Shown: positions 1 to 9,164 of the stretch, piece by piece
Position numbering within the stretch: position 1 is the first letter of the stretch
Layout: every line of letters begins with the position of its first letter
From: Fundidesulfovibrio magnetotacticus
GTDB lineage: Bacteria > Desulfobacterota > Desulfovibrionia > Desulfovibrionales > Desulfovibrionaceae
Assembly (NCBI RefSeq): GCF_013019105.1
Contig: NZ_BLTE01000012.1
Coordinates: forward strand, 105,944 to 169,943
DNA length: 64,000 bases
Reading direction: 5' to 3'
Notes under the pieces: model-generated
Databases searched by the model: none
The model's input: the letters and a program-made list of their open reading frames with translations, nothing else
What the model was told of the DNA's origin: nothing
Position numbers and translations under genes: made by a program

Positions 1-146
1 ACCTGAACCTCGCCGGAGTCGGGATCGAAGGCCGCGTAGCCGTCGCCGTCGGGGCCGCGGTGGCGCATGAGCCCGGCCATGGGCGGCATGAGGGAGAGGG
101 AGGGGGCGTGGACGCCCCGGCGCACAAGGCCCAGGATGCCGCACAT
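1..146 (-). CDS. asnB: Asparagine synthase (glutamine-hydrolysing), N-terminal fragment cut by the window edge
   Basis: Only the first 48 codons are inside the window. The protein begins MCGILGLV and continues with an RHRGPDG motif at about residues 28-34. This is the signature of class II glutamine amidotransferases (Ntn type), in which Cys2 becomes the catalytic N-terminal nucleophile after removal of Met1. AsnB-type enzymes use glutamine-derived ammonia to amidate a carboxylate activated by ATP. Paralogs are common in polysaccharide loci, where the acceptor may be a sugar acid rather than aspartate. A GGAG sequence lies upstream of the ATG at 146. It is the last visible gene of the minus-strand glycan locus, 46 bp after the radical SAM gene. 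The synthase domain is not visible, so the substrate cannot be judged. Confidence 0.85.
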   Translation of the reverse strand, partial: MCGILGLVRRGVHAPSLSLMPPMAGLMRHRGPDGDGYAAFDPDSGEVQ

Positions 147-192
147 GGTCAGGCTCCGGAGCGGCCCGGGGCCGCGCGGACGGGGCGCGGCG

Positions 193-1728
193 TCACGCCG
201 CGGCCCTCCGGGGCAGGAGCTTGCGCCGCAGTTCGGCGACGAGGCCGCCCTCGCAGGCCAGCTTGACCAGCGTGGCCGCGCGCAGGACGTTCCTGGCCAG
301 GAAAAGGCTCCCCGTTCGAGCCGTCAGGGACACCAGGAGCTTCGGCAGCACCATTTCGCGGCCCAGGGCGCGGAAGCTGAAGGCGTAGAGCGAGAACATC
401 ACGAACCAGAAGGTGACTTCCGGGGGCCTGGGGTAGGACATGGTGAGCTTCCACTGCACCAGGCCCTTGTCCGATCGCCCGGCCACGTGTTCGGGGCGGA
501 TGAGCCCCCGGGCCAGGAAGTGTTCCGTGAGCTCGCTACCGGGCAGGAAGGTGAGGGAGTAGTTGTTGAAGGCCAGGGGACGCGGCAGCCGGAGCACCAG
601 CTCGAAGAAGCAGCGGCGGATGTCCTCGGCCGATTCCAGGGGGTTGTCCCAAATGAAGTCGTAGTGGGCCAGCACGCCGTGCCGGTGGAGGATGCGGGCC
701 TTTTCCACGATGTGTTCCGTGCCCATGCCTTTGCGTTTGTAGAGGTTCTGGCGCACGTCGTCGGAGAAGGCCTCGATGCCCACGGTGGCCTGCACGAGCC
801 CGGCCTGGGCCATGAGGCCCACGGTCTCGTCGGAGAGCAGGTTCAGGTGCGCGTCGCAGGTGAAGGGAAGGCCGATGCGGCGCTTGTATTCCCTGGCGAA
901 GTCGCGGACGTATTCCGGCCGGTGGATGAACACCTCGTCGTAGCTGTGGATGGTGCGCACCATGGGGAAGCGGCGCAGCACGTCCTCCAGTTCGGCGACG
1001 ACGTTCTCCACGCCGCGGTGGCGGTGGAACCTGCCTGCCCCGGACTGGGCGTCCATGAGGGCCTTGTTGCCGCAGTAGGTGCAGAAGAAGGGGCAGCCCC
1101 TGAAGGCCTTGAAGGAATACTTCCCCCGGGAGCGGATATAGTCCAGGTAGGGGTCTTTGCGTTCCAGGCGGCCGTTTTCGATGAAATAGCGGCCCTCGTC
1201 GGTGAGGGGGTCGAAGGGCAGCTCGTCCAAGTTCTCGCGCAGGCAGGTGACGGGGTTTTTGACGACGACGCCGTCCTCCAGGCGCACCCAGCAGTTGGGC
1301 ACGTCGCCGGGGACGCGCCCGGTCTCCCGCAGGGAGGCGAGGATGCGCTCCAGGGGTATCTCCCCTTCGCCCACGCAGCAGATGTCGGCCGCCTCGATGC
1401 ATTCCTCGGGGCTGATGGTGGGGTGCACGCCGCCGAAGGCCACGGGGGCGTCCCAGGCCTGGCGTACAGCCTGGGCCAGGGCCTTGCCCAGGGCGAAGAA
1501 GGGGGACATGAGCGAGAAGCCCACCAGGCGCGGTTCGAGCTCGCGCACAAGGTCCGTGAGCAGCGCGATCTCTGCGTCGCTGGGCCAGCATTCCTCCTGG
1601 CTGCGCGACTTGAAGAAGATCAGGCGCGAGTCGAAACCCTTGGCGCGCAGGGCAGCGTCGATGACCCGAGGGCCGAAGGCGGAAATCTCCTGGTAGGGGA
1701 CGATCAGCGCAAGGTCGGTGCGTGGCAT
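193..1728 (-). CDS. B12-binding domain radical SAM protein
   Basis: This 511-residue protein has a Rossmann-like cobalamin-binding domain at about residues 5-140, including the GGVHPT turn near 99-104. The radical SAM core carries the CxxxCxxC cluster motif at Cys212, Cys216 and Cys219 (GCPFFCTYC). Proteins of this class typically use cobalamin and a 5'-deoxyadenosyl radical to methylate or rearrange unactivated carbons; many have no assigned substrate. The C-terminal hundred residues are basic and hydrophobic, which may allow membrane association. It lies between an AsnB-like gene and a predicted transferase, so a role in modifying a glycan or lipid carrier is inferred. It is one of four B12-type radical SAM proteins in the window. 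The family call is firm and the reaction is unknown. Confidence 0.88.
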   Translation of the reverse strand: MPRTDLALIVPYQEISAFGPRVIDAALRAKGFDSRLIFFKSRSQEECWPSDAEIALLTDLVRELEPRLVGFSLMSPFFALGKALAQAVRQAWDAPVAFGGVHPTISPEECIEAADICCVGEGEIPLERILASLRETGRVPGDVPNCWVRLEDGVVVKNPVTCLRENLDELPFDPLTDEGRYFIENGRLERKDPYLDYIRSRGKYSFKAFRGCPFFCTYCGNKALMDAQSGAGRFHRHRGVENVVAELEDVLRRFPMVRTIHSYDEVFIHRPEYVRDFAREYKRRIGLPFTCDAHLNLLSDETVGLMAQAGLVQATVGIEAFSDDVRQNLYKRKGMGTEHIVEKARILHRHGVLAHYDFIWDNPLESAEDIRRCFFELVLRLPRPLAFNNYSLTFLPGSELTEHFLARGLIRPEHVAGRSDKGLVQWKLTMSYPRPPEVTFWFVMFSLYAFSFRALGREMVLPKLLVSLTARTGSLFLARNVLRAATLVKLACEGGLVAELRRKLLPRRAAA

Positions 1729-1797
1729 GGTCTTTCCGGGGCTGTTGGTCCGGGCGACAATACGCGCTCGCCGTGGCGCGTCAAGAGAGCGCCGGGT

Positions 1798-3405
1798 TCA
1801 TGCGGGGGAGAGGTACTTTTCCACGTAGAGGGGGTCGGGCTGCTCGGGAGCCCGCTGGAGCACGTCCAGTGCGTCCTGCTCGTGGTAGCAGGGCCTGTTG
1901 GCGGCGTCGTAGGCGCAGGGCAGCACGCGGCAGCGGCGTTCCATGTCCGCGCGCACGTCGGGGAACCAGGGCTCCCAGCCGGAATCCACGTAAACCACGG
2001 TTTTGTTGGTGCACATGGACCAGTGCAACGTGGAGGACATGGCGTACTGGATGACCACGGCGTCCACCTGGTCGATCACTCCCGGAGTCTCCAGGGGCCT
2101 TGTCTCCACTTTCAGGCCGGGGATGTCCTTGAAAATGTTCACGCCGTCCCACATGGGGCCCTTGGGGCGCTTCTTGAAGACCACCCGGTAGCCCGCCCGG
2201 GTGAGCTGGCTGCAGAGCGAATAGTAGAAATGGTAGTTGGTCATCACGTCGGCGCAGTGGTAGCCGGCCCATTCGGGGAGCAGGCTCAGTTCGAAGACCA
2301 TCACGGTGCGGATGCGCTCCGGAATTGGCCTGTCGCGCCAGGTGTCGAAGGTTTCGCGCAGATGGGGGTAGTTCTCGTTGACGAAGCGGACCGGGTTGCC
2401 CCGGGGCGTGGGATTCAGGGCCAGGTTGCGCTCCAGGAGGGGGACGCTGCCCGGCGTGTAGGCCACGAACTCGTCCACGGTGGCCAGTTCGTGGAAAGCC
2501 GGGCGCGGGCTCGAATAGTGGCTGATGTAGTAGCCGTGCGGAAAGCCCGTGACGCGCGCCCCGCGTCGACGCGCGGCGAGGCTGGCCGTGCGGGTGAAGG
2601 GGTTGCCCGCTGTGGGGGTGAGCAGGTGGGCGGGCTTGATCCTGGCGAAGATATCCAGGAGCCCTTGATAGCCCGAGGCCAGATCTTCCAGGGTTTCGCG
2701 CGCGTAGGTTTCCAACGCCAGGGTGAGCGTGGGCGGCAGCTCCACGCCCAGTTCGTCGCGGGAATATGCGGCTGCGAAACGGGTGTAGTCGGCAGCCACT
2801 CCGCGCAGGGCCGCGAGCGTGCCCGGAGCGGCCTGACCGCGTGCGCCGTGCCATTCCGAGGGCGAAAACACCCTGGCCCAGCCGGGCAGGCTGCGCGTGA
2901 AGGGGCGTTCCAGCACCGCGCCGGAATCGAAGGCCACGACGGAGCGCGAGAGGTCGAAGTGGTCCAGGGCCTTGGCGAGCCGCTGACGGTTGTAGTGCAG
3001 CGAATAGACCCAGTGTTTCAGGCGGCGCTTGGCCATGCCCCCGGCGGGGGCCTCGGGCAGGCGGGCGGGGGCGAAACGCATGGGCTCGTGGGGCCGCAGG
3101 AACTGGGGCACCAGGACGAGGCGGTCGCTGTGCACGATGGTCCGGCCCTGGCGGCGCAGGGTCTCCACGGCCAGGTAGTGGTTCACGGCCTGCACGAAGA
3201 GCCCTGGCACCAGAATGCCCGCCAGGGCCACGTCGCCCTCGGGGGTGTGGCTCAGTTCGTCCACGAGGGCGGTGTAGGCGGCCACGAAGTCGATCATGAG
3301 CTTCGTGGTGGTCTCCCGGGCCACGGGCCAAGAGAAGGAGGCGTGCCACGCCGGGATGTCCGCGCCCTTGAGAGCGTAGAAGTCGTAGAGGAAGGGGGCG
3401 TGCAT
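1798..3405 (-). CDS. Predicted surface-polysaccharide transferase, unassigned (LIC12162-like architecture)
   Basis: The 535-residue product has no sharp catalytic motif that I can name. Its size and C-terminal half (a predicted Rossmann-like region with a VFKKRPKG segment, then VIQYAMSSTLHW and an SGWEPWFPD stretch) resemble the GT-B-like transferases found in O-antigen loci, such as the LIC12162 family. The reading frame is open further upstream, but that part overlaps the aminotransferase gene. I chose the ATG at 3405 (MHAPFLYDFY), 14 bp after the preceding stop. It probably shares a transcript with the aminotransferase upstream and the radical SAM gene 69 bp downstream. A glycosyl- or polyol-phosphate-transferase role is inferred; an assignment to a CAZy family would need a profile search. 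Confidence 0.6.
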   Translation of the reverse strand: MHAPFLYDFYALKGADIPAWHASFSWPVARETTTKLMIDFVAAYTALVDELSHTPEGDVALAGILVPGLFVQAVNHYLAVETLRRQGRTIVHSDRLVLVPQFLRPHEPMRFAPARLPEAPAGGMAKRRLKHWVYSLHYNRQRLAKALDHFDLSRSVVAFDSGAVLERPFTRSLPGWARVFSPSEWHGARGQAAPGTLAALRGVAADYTRFAAAYSRDELGVELPPTLTLALETYARETLEDLASGYQGLLDIFARIKPAHLLTPTAGNPFTRTASLAARRRGARVTGFPHGYYISHYSSPRPAFHELATVDEFVAYTPGSVPLLERNLALNPTPRGNPVRFVNENYPHLRETFDTWRDRPIPERIRTVMVFELSLLPEWAGYHCADVMTNYHFYYSLCSQLTRAGYRVVFKKRPKGPMWDGVNIFKDIPGLKVETRPLETPGVIDQVDAVVIQYAMSSTLHWSMCTNKTVVYVDSGWEPWFPDVRADMERRCRVLPCAYDAANRPCYHEQDALDVLQRAPEQPDPLYVEKYLSPA

Positions 3406-3419
3406 GGTTATCTGGCCGC

Positions 3420-4526
3420 TCAGGAGCAGGCGGCCACGGCCTCCTTGAGCGTTGCGGCCACGTAGGCGATCTGCTCGCGCGTCAGGCCCGGCCAGATGGG
3501 CAGGTTGATGAGCCTGCGCCAGGTGCGCCAAGTGACGGGCAGGTCCTCGGCCTTGGAGCCAAAGCGCTCGCGGTAGTAGGGCTGGTTGTGGATGGGCGGG
3601 AAGGAAAGGCGGGTGTCCACGCCCTTGTCCTTAAGGTGGGCCACCACGGCATCGCGGATGGCCTCGTCCACCTGCACGGCGAACATGTACCAGGAGTGCT
3701 GGGTGACGTAGGCGGGCTCCACGGGAAGGCTCACGCCGGGGGCGTCGGCCAGGAATTCGCGGTAGGCGGCCACGATGTTGTTCTTCTCAGCCACGATGGA
3801 GTCCAGGCGCGAGAGCTGCACGATGCCCAGGGCGGCGGCGATGTCGGTCATGCGGTAGTTGAAGCCCAGGGCCACGTGGTTGTAGCGGCCCTCCTGGCCC
3901 TGGTTGAGCAGCACCCGGCAACGCTCGGCGAAGGCGTCGTCGGAGCAGGTGATCATGCCGCCCTCTCCGGTGGTGACGGTCTTGTTGGGGAAGAAGCTGA
4001 AGAACCCGATGGGCGACACGCCGCCGATGCGCCGTCCCTTGTAGGAGGCCCCCAGGCTCTCAGCCGAGTCCGAGACCACGGGGATGCCCAGGCGCTCGCC
4101 CAGGGCGAGCACGGCGTTGTAGTCCACGGGCATGCCATTCATGTCCACGGGGACCAGGGCCTTGGTGCGCGGCGTCACGGCAGCTTCGAGAATCTCCGGG
4201 GTGACGTTGTAGGTGTCGGGGGCGCACTCCACGAGCACAGGGGTTGCGCCCAGGTAGAGCACGGCGTTGGCGGTGGAGATGAAGGTGAGCGAGGGCAGCA
4301 CCACCTCGTCGCCGGGCCCGATGCCCAGGGCGGCCAGGATAACGTGCAGGGCGGCGGTGCCGTTGGACACGGCGATGGCGTGGCGCGCGCCCACCACGCG
4401 GGCGAAGTCGGCCTCGAAGGCGTCCACTTTCTTGCCCTTGCTGATCCAGCCGGATTTGACAACCTCGTAGACGGCGCGGGCGTCTTCCTCGGTGGTGACC
4501 ACGTTGGCGACAGGGATTATGTCCAT
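3420..4526 (-). CDS. DegT/DnrJ/EryC1/StrS-family sugar aminotransferase
   Basis: A 368-residue PLP-dependent aminotransferase of the nucleotide-sugar type. It starts with the usual IPVANVVTTEED region. SNGTAALH (54-61) is the phosphate-binding loop, Asp153 in VSDSAES contacts the PLP pyridine nitrogen, and Lys182 in FPNKTVTTGEGG is the Schiff-base lysine. Such enzymes transfer an amino group from glutamate to a keto-sugar nucleotide, usually at C3 or C4. The gene is GC-rich, and the base composition drops immediately upstream of its ATG, marking the edge of the AT-rich island. Family certainty is high; the sugar and position are not determined by sequence alone. It is one of three DegT-family genes in the window. 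Confidence 0.9.
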   Translation of the reverse strand: MDIIPVANVVTTEEDARAVYEVVKSGWISKGKKVDAFEADFARVVGARHAIAVSNGTAALHVILAALGIGPGDEVVLPSLTFISTANAVLYLGATPVLVECAPDTYNVTPEILEAAVTPRTKALVPVDMNGMPVDYNAVLALGERLGIPVVSDSAESLGASYKGRRIGGVSPIGFFSFFPNKTVTTGEGGMITCSDDAFAERCRVLLNQGQEGRYNHVALGFNYRMTDIAAALGIVQLSRLDSIVAEKNNIVAAYREFLADAPGVSLPVEPAYVTQHSWYMFAVQVDEAIRDAVVAHLKDKGVDTRLSFPPIHNQPYYRERFGSKAEDLPVTWRTWRRLINLPIWPGLTREQIAYVAATLKEAVAACS

Positions 4527-4616
4527 AATATCCTTACTTATGTAAGAAGATGACGGTTGGGTGTTTAGTGCTCGATGAGAAGGAGTAGAGCGGGAATAAT
4601 AGAAAGTAGCATTTTG

Positions 4617-6062
4617 CTAAAGCTTGGTGCTTCGCAGAAGAGCTTTAAAGAAAGCTGTAAAAAGAATTAAAAAATTACGAGGTGTGTGTTTGAGTTTGAT
4701 GATGTGCTTATTAAATGAATACGATTTCGTAGCAAAATAAATGAGAAAGTATATGAAGTTTGAAGGTAAATTTATTAGGTGCCGTATGAAAAAAGGTTTA
4801 AGAAAGGGGAACATGACAATGGTAGGTCCTAAGAAGTGGATATTGCGCTGCATATTTTTTTCGGCATCAGTGAACGAAGTCAAAACAGAAAGGTCATTTG
4901 TAGATGGTGCGGAATCAGAAAGTGAAGAAGCTGGGTCCAAGATGTCTAGTTTTTTGCATTGTTCGTATATGTCAGTTCCAAGGTAAGGTGTGAGAATAGT
5001 GAAGTGTCCGTATGCCGGTTTGCATTTGATAGTGAAGTCAAGGGTGTTGAGGTCATCAGCGAAAGTGGCGCCAGGCAATCCAAGCATGCTGTTTGTGTAG
5101 ATTTTGATACCGTAAGAATTTACAAGGTCGAAAGCTTTGAGGATGGTGTCAGACGTAGTGTTGCGTTTTAAAGTGTTTTTGCGAAGTTGGTCGTTGCTGG
5201 TTTCGATTGACATGCATAATGATGCGCATCCGGCCTTTTTTAGAAGGTACACAATTTCTTCAGTGACAATGTCGGCTCGTAGAAGACAGTAGAAGGGGAT
5301 GGATATCTCAGAGGAGTATCTTTCAGAAAAATCTCTTAGCCAGTTGTCAGCAGATAAAACAAAAGAGTCGTCGCTAATTTTAATGAAAGAAGTTTTGTAT
5401 TTATGGGTGACGAGTTTCATTTCTTGAATGACGTTATTTACAGATCTGCGGCGAACTATTTTACCGAGTCCGGAGTAAAGTTTATTGTAAGCATGGTTGA
5501 AGCAGTAAGTGCATGAAAAAGGGCATCCCCGGGTAGTGTAGAAAGAGCGAAGACTGAATGCGTTAGCTGCAGGGTACGCATCGTACGTGATTTCACGATC
5601 AATGAAGGGGAGGTCGTCAAGATTTGCGATTAGGGGACGCAATGAAGTAGAAGAAGTGCGGGTGCGGATGTTTGATATATTTTCAAAGGTGTCATGGTGC
5701 TCAATAGAGTTGAGGAATTCAATGAATGAAAAATCGCCCTCGCCAATACAGATGGCGTCAACTTCTATATCATATATGCAGTTTGGAGAAAATGTTGGAT
5801 GAGGGCCGCCAGCTATGATTGGTGTCGAAGGAAAAGAACGTTTGATGGTGTGTATGGCAGACTTGAAGGCAGAGTAATGGCAAGACATTATGCTTATGGC
5901 GATAACGTCAGGTGAAGTTTGTTTTATAACATTGAGGTAGTTTTCGGTTAAAAATGTGAGGGATGTGTTGTGCCCATGGTTTTTAGCTAATGCAGATAGC
6001 TGCATAATGCCAAGGGGCTCACCTTCCAAGCTTAGACTGTGTTCAATGAATAAAATATGCAT
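4617..6062 (-). CDS. B12-binding domain radical SAM protein (AT-rich island)
   Basis: About 481 residues from the ATG at 6062, which has GAGG eight bases upstream; an in-frame TTG at 6074 would add four residues. The N-terminal cobalamin-binding fold includes a GGPHPTFS loop near residue 85. The 4Fe-4S motif is Cys180, Cys184 and Cys187 (RGCPFSCTYC). The family adds methyl groups or performs other radical chemistry on unactivated carbon; no substrate can be assigned. The last 70 residues are hydrophobic and basic (a FIYFLIYFA segment), suggesting membrane contact and perhaps a lipid-linked substrate. It lies 25 bp downstream of a second radical SAM gene with the same layout. The two are diverged enough not to be a recent tandem duplication. 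Confidence 0.87.
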   Translation of the reverse strand: MHILFIEHSLSLEGEPLGIMQLSALAKNHGHNTSLTFLTENYLNVIKQTSPDVIAISIMSCHYSAFKSAIHTIKRSFPSTPIIAGGPHPTFSPNCIYDIEVDAICIGEGDFSFIEFLNSIEHHDTFENISNIRTRTSSTSLRPLIANLDDLPFIDREITYDAYPAANAFSLRSFYTTRGCPFSCTYCFNHAYNKLYSGLGKIVRRRSVNNVIQEMKLVTHKYKTSFIKISDDSFVLSADNWLRDFSERYSSEISIPFYCLLRADIVTEEIVYLLKKAGCASLCMSIETSNDQLRKNTLKRNTTSDTILKAFDLVNSYGIKIYTNSMLGLPGATFADDLNTLDFTIKCKPAYGHFTILTPYLGTDIYEQCKKLDILDPASSLSDSAPSTNDLSVLTSFTDAEKNMQRNIHFLGPTIVMFPFLKPFFIRHLINLPSNFIYFLIYFATKSYSFNKHIIKLKHTPRNFLILFTAFFKALLRSTKL

Positions 6063-6087
6063 CTTGGGCCTCAAAGAAAGAGGTGAA

Positions 6088-7608
6088 CTACAAAGATGGT
6101 TTGGTTAATATTTTTTGAGCCAAGCGATAAAACATGTCTTCAAGGAGAAATTGGTGGAGTCCGTACTTTAGGCGAAGTCTTGCCAGGGGCTTGTATATAG
6201 TGTTTAGGGTTTTCAGTATTGAAATAAGGGCGGTACTGCCAGTGTTCATTTTTTCAATCTTGTTGTCGACAAAATAGCTCGAAAGTAGCATCATGCGCAT
6301 GTAGTTTTGGTGGGTGCGCGATATCCATGGAAGATTGAAGTTTGTTTCAACTTCAAGTTTGGCAAGCTCATCTAGGCTGTTAGGAGTAGAGTAGTTATAG
6401 GTTTCTCGTGCGATTTTGTAAAGTTCAGTTCCAGGAAGGGGGCGGAATACATTGGGGGTACTTATAATGCACTGAGGATTGTCGTCAACAAGGCGAAGCA
6501 TCAACTTGGATGTAGCGTTCAAGTCAGATATTGATTCAGTTGGAATGCCTAAAATAAAATTGTAAAAGGAGAATATTTGCTTGTGTTTTGAGAGCTTGAT
6601 GTTGCATTGAATGATATCGTTTACTGTGCAATCTTTCCGAATCAGTTTCAAAAGGCGGTCGCTGCCAGTTTCGGCTCCGATATGTAAGATGTCAGTTCCA
6701 GCGGCAGCAAGTTTGTCGAGGAAATCGTGAGACATTTTTTTGATTTCGTTGATGCGAGCACCGCGGAATCCGAGTCGAATGCGTATATTCCTTTGGTTAA
6801 TGAGATCAATGATTTTGTCAACGTGCTTTAAGTCTACGAATGAGTCATCATCAATGAAGTAGATATACTCTGCTTGGTACTTTTGAATTAAATATTCAAT
6901 ATGGTCGACAACTTCACCGGCAGGAATGGGAAGCCATTTGCGACCCGAAATTCTGTTGTAAAGAGCTGGAGAACTACAAAAAGCACAATGATAAGGGCAA
7001 CCGATGGAGCTATATATAGAAAATATTCTTTGCTTGTTGTCAAGTTGTCCATACGGAGAGTAGTCTGGAATGAGATGGTACGGAATAGCATCGTGGGATA
7101 AGAGTTCATGGGCAGACCAGTCGGGAGGGGTACCTGTGACCGTAGACAGCGTTGTGCGATAATAAATGCCTGGGATATTTTCAGGGACAGTATTAACTGA
7201 TAGACAGTTTGCAAGTTCCAGTAGGGGTTTGGCTCCATATCCACTGATAACGAAATCTGCGTTAGGATCGAAATGAAGTAAACTTTCGGGTGTGAAGGAA
7301 GCTGCAGGACCACCCAGTACGACATGTGAGTCAGGAGCTATTGATTTAATGAGGGAACTGATTTCTGCAGCATGTTTCACAGGGGGGCCGGACATTACAC
7401 TGATGCCGCACAACAAATAGTCTTTTATGTCATATTGTTGTAGTATGTACTTCCAGTTGTTGGGATGGATGCGGGCGTCAAATATATCAACATTATATCC
7501 TGCTCCATTAACATAGCTAGCAGCATGTATTAAGCTTGTAGGGGGGTGCCGAACGAACACTCCAGAGAGACCAAGCGGGGGATAAATTAATAGTATTTTG
7601 GACTTCAT
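6088..7608 (-). CDS. B12-binding domain radical SAM protein (AT-rich island, second copy)
   Basis: A 506-residue protein beginning KILLIYPPLGL, the usual start of the cobalamin-binding domain, with the GGPAASFTPE loop at about 99-108. The radical SAM cluster cysteines are Cys204, Cys208 and Cys211 (IGCPYHCAFC), followed by the predicted TIM-barrel strands (YIYFIDDDSF, HIGAETGSD). The start ATG overlaps the stop of the upstream GT2 gene by 4 bp (ATGA), implying translational coupling. Its neighbours are a glycosyltransferase and another radical SAM gene, so modification of a sugar or polyprenyl-linked glycan is the likely role. Substrate and reaction remain unknown. Confidence 0.87.
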   Translation of the reverse strand: MKSKILLIYPPLGLSGVFVRHPPTSLIHAASYVNGAGYNVDIFDARIHPNNWKYILQQYDIKDYLLCGISVMSGPPVKHAAEISSLIKSIAPDSHVVLGGPAASFTPESLLHFDPNADFVISGYGAKPLLELANCLSVNTVPENIPGIYYRTTLSTVTGTPPDWSAHELLSHDAIPYHLIPDYSPYGQLDNKQRIFSIYSSIGCPYHCAFCSSPALYNRISGRKWLPIPAGEVVDHIEYLIQKYQAEYIYFIDDDSFVDLKHVDKIIDLINQRNIRIRLGFRGARINEIKKMSHDFLDKLAAAGTDILHIGAETGSDRLLKLIRKDCTVNDIIQCNIKLSKHKQIFSFYNFILGIPTESISDLNATSKLMLRLVDDNPQCIISTPNVFRPLPGTELYKIARETYNYSTPNSLDELAKLEVETNFNLPWISRTHQNYMRMMLLSSYFVDNKIEKMNTGSTALISILKTLNTIYKPLARLRLKYGLHQFLLEDMFYRLAQKILTKPSL

Positions 7609-8531
7609 TTTTTTGCCAATGACTTTGTGGCAGAGATGCGAACGATATCTCCTAGTACGCCGATGCCAAGGAGAAGGGAGACAACACAGCCGAAGAGCAT
7701 GTAGTAGCTTGAAAGCGTAAACATGTGAAACATAGCTAGGGCCATAGCGGGTATTGCAATAAAGATAATGAGCAAAGCAGATAAGAAGACGAAGAATTTG
7801 ATTGGGTTGTAGTAAGTGACTCCCTGTGCGATGAGCTGCAAAGTCCTTAAGGTGTCCCTGAAGTGTTGAACTTTGCTTTTTCCTTTTCTGTTAAAGTATT
7901 GTATCGGGATGAATTTTATGAATGACGGTTTTTCAGCGGCTAAGACAGTAAGACTCGTCGTGAATGAAAATCCTCCACACAAGAAGTTGATGAACTCCAT
8001 AACGAGGGATTTTTTAAAAATACGAAGGCCGCTGTTGGGGTCAGGTATGTTGTCGCCTGTTAAAAAAGATATGAACTTGATGAAAAGTTTGCGGAATATT
8101 TTTTTTGTCTGACTGTCGTGGTCGGATACATTTTGGCGGTAGCCTGTAACCATGTCGTATCCTTTGCACATCTCAGAAATGAGCAAAGGTATCTGGTCAG
8201 ATGGGTAAGAGGCGTCGGCATCGCAAATGCAGATCCATTCAAACTGTGAATTGTAGATTCCAGTTTTGAGAGAATTCCCGTAGCCAATGTTGATGGGATG
8301 GTTTAGAAGTTTAACTTCAGAATATTTTGATACAATGGAGCGAGTTGAATCTCTAGATCCATCGTTGACAACGATAACTTCCCAGGGGATAGATAGAGTG
8401 CGCAAGGTGGTCAAAAGCAGGTCTAGGCTTGAGCCTATACCCTCTTCCTCGTTGTAGGCCGGAATTATGACAGAGATCCCATCAGGAACATGGTTGTCGA
8501 AAAGTAGTGTTTCATCACAAAAGCCATTCAC
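7605..8531 (-). CDS. Family 2 glycosyltransferase, polyprenyl-phosphate sugar transferase type, with two C-terminal membrane helices
   Basis: A 308-residue GT2 protein with VIIPAYNEEEGIG at residues 21-33, VNDGSRDST in the nucleotide-binding region and a DADASYP segment as the metal-binding DxD motif. Two hydrophobic helices follow at roughly 237-260 and 268-292. This arrangement matches dolichyl- or undecaprenyl-phosphate sugar transferases (DPM1/ArnC/GtrB-like), which load a sugar from an NDP or GDP donor onto a polyprenyl phosphate at the inner membrane. Translation appears to start at a GTG (8531) preceded by AAAGGGG. It is coupled to the radical SAM gene downstream. A C-type glycosyltransferase would be needed to use the lipid-linked sugar; the large membrane protein in this island is a candidate. 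Confidence 0.85.
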   Translation of the reverse strand: MNGFCDETLLFDNHVPDGISVIIPAYNEEEGIGSSLDLLLTTLRTLSIPWEVIVVNDGSRDSTRSIVSKYSEVKLLNHPINIGYGNSLKTGIYNSQFEWICICDADASYPSDQIPLLISEMCKGYDMVTGYRQNVSDHDSQTKKIFRKLFIKFISFLTGDNIPDPNSGLRIFKKSLVMEFINFLCGGFSFTTSLTVLAAEKPSFIKFIPIQYFNRKGKSKVQHFRDTLRTLQLIAQGVTYYNPIKFFVFLSALLIIFIAIPAMALAMFHMFTLSSYYMLFGCVVSLLLGIGVLGDIVRISATKSLAKK

Positions 8532-8552
8532 AGCAATGCCCCTTTCTTTGAA

Positions 8553-9122
8553 TTAACATTTTTCAAATTCAAAAGCTATTTGTTCAAATCCGCCGACATA
8601 AAAGCAAAATATTCTGCTGGCAACGTAAGGATTGAGGTTCGCTAGTTTATCAATAATCATTCCTAGTGTAGATGCGATTGTGAATGTTGATTTTGACAGG
8701 TGTCTTATTTTTAGCTCCTTTTGTGCAAACCATGTTAAGTGTGTAGAGTTACAGTTAAAATCTATGCCTGTGTAGCCGCCGGTGAAAGTTCGGTTGAAGT
8801 ACAGGGGAAATGTCACGTCAAACCCTATTTTATGGTCATAGTGCATAAAGCCACGAGAAAAATGAGGTACTGTTATGATTAATTTTCCCCTGGGTATGAG
8901 AATTCTATGTAATTCTTTCATGACTTTTATGGTGTTTGGAATGTGCTCCAATACGTGGTGCATTTCGATTTGTGAAAAATACTCAGAATCAAAGGGATAA
9001 GGTGTTTGGGCAAGATCATGAAATATATCGGCTTTAGCTCTTTGGTCTACGTCGACATTGATGTACCCTTTTTTAGGGTACTGTCCGCATCCAAAATTTC
9101 CTAGCACTTGATTTCGCGACAT
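8553..9122 (-). CDS. Small class I SAM-dependent methyltransferase
   Basis: A 189-residue protein of the Methyltransf_11 type. The N-terminal GNFGCGQYP (8-16) is the SAM-binding glycine loop. An acidic residue follows in INVDVDQ, and MHHVLEHIP is the typical motif II region. Such small proteins in O-antigen loci methylate sugars or act in phosphomethyl capping. The region after about residue 105 is unusual (FMHYDHKIGFDVTFP), with a tyrosine- and phenylalanine-rich acceptor-binding segment. The start ATG at 9122 is unambiguous, and the gene ends 21 bp before the GTG of the glycosyltransferase gene. The acceptor is unknown. Confidence 0.8.
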   Translation of the reverse strand: MSRNQVLGNFGCGQYPKKGYINVDVDQRAKADIFHDLAQTPYPFDSEYFSQIEMHHVLEHIPNTIKVMKELHRILIPRGKLIITVPHFSRGFMHYDHKIGFDVTFPLYFNRTFTGGYTGIDFNCNSTHLTWFAQKELKIRHLSKSTFTIASTLGMIIDKLANLNPYVASRIFCFYVGGFEQIAFEFEKC

Positions 9123-9164
9123 GTTATGATTGTCCTCGTTGTCAAAATTAAAATTGATATGATT

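Noticed and set aside
67..3465. A 1132-codon plus-strand open frame opposite the radical SAM and transferase genes
   Set aside because: It is an antisense shadow caused by high GC. Its composition (Gly/Ala/Val/His-rich) is unnatural, it has no ribosome site, and the minus-strand frames have clear motifs.
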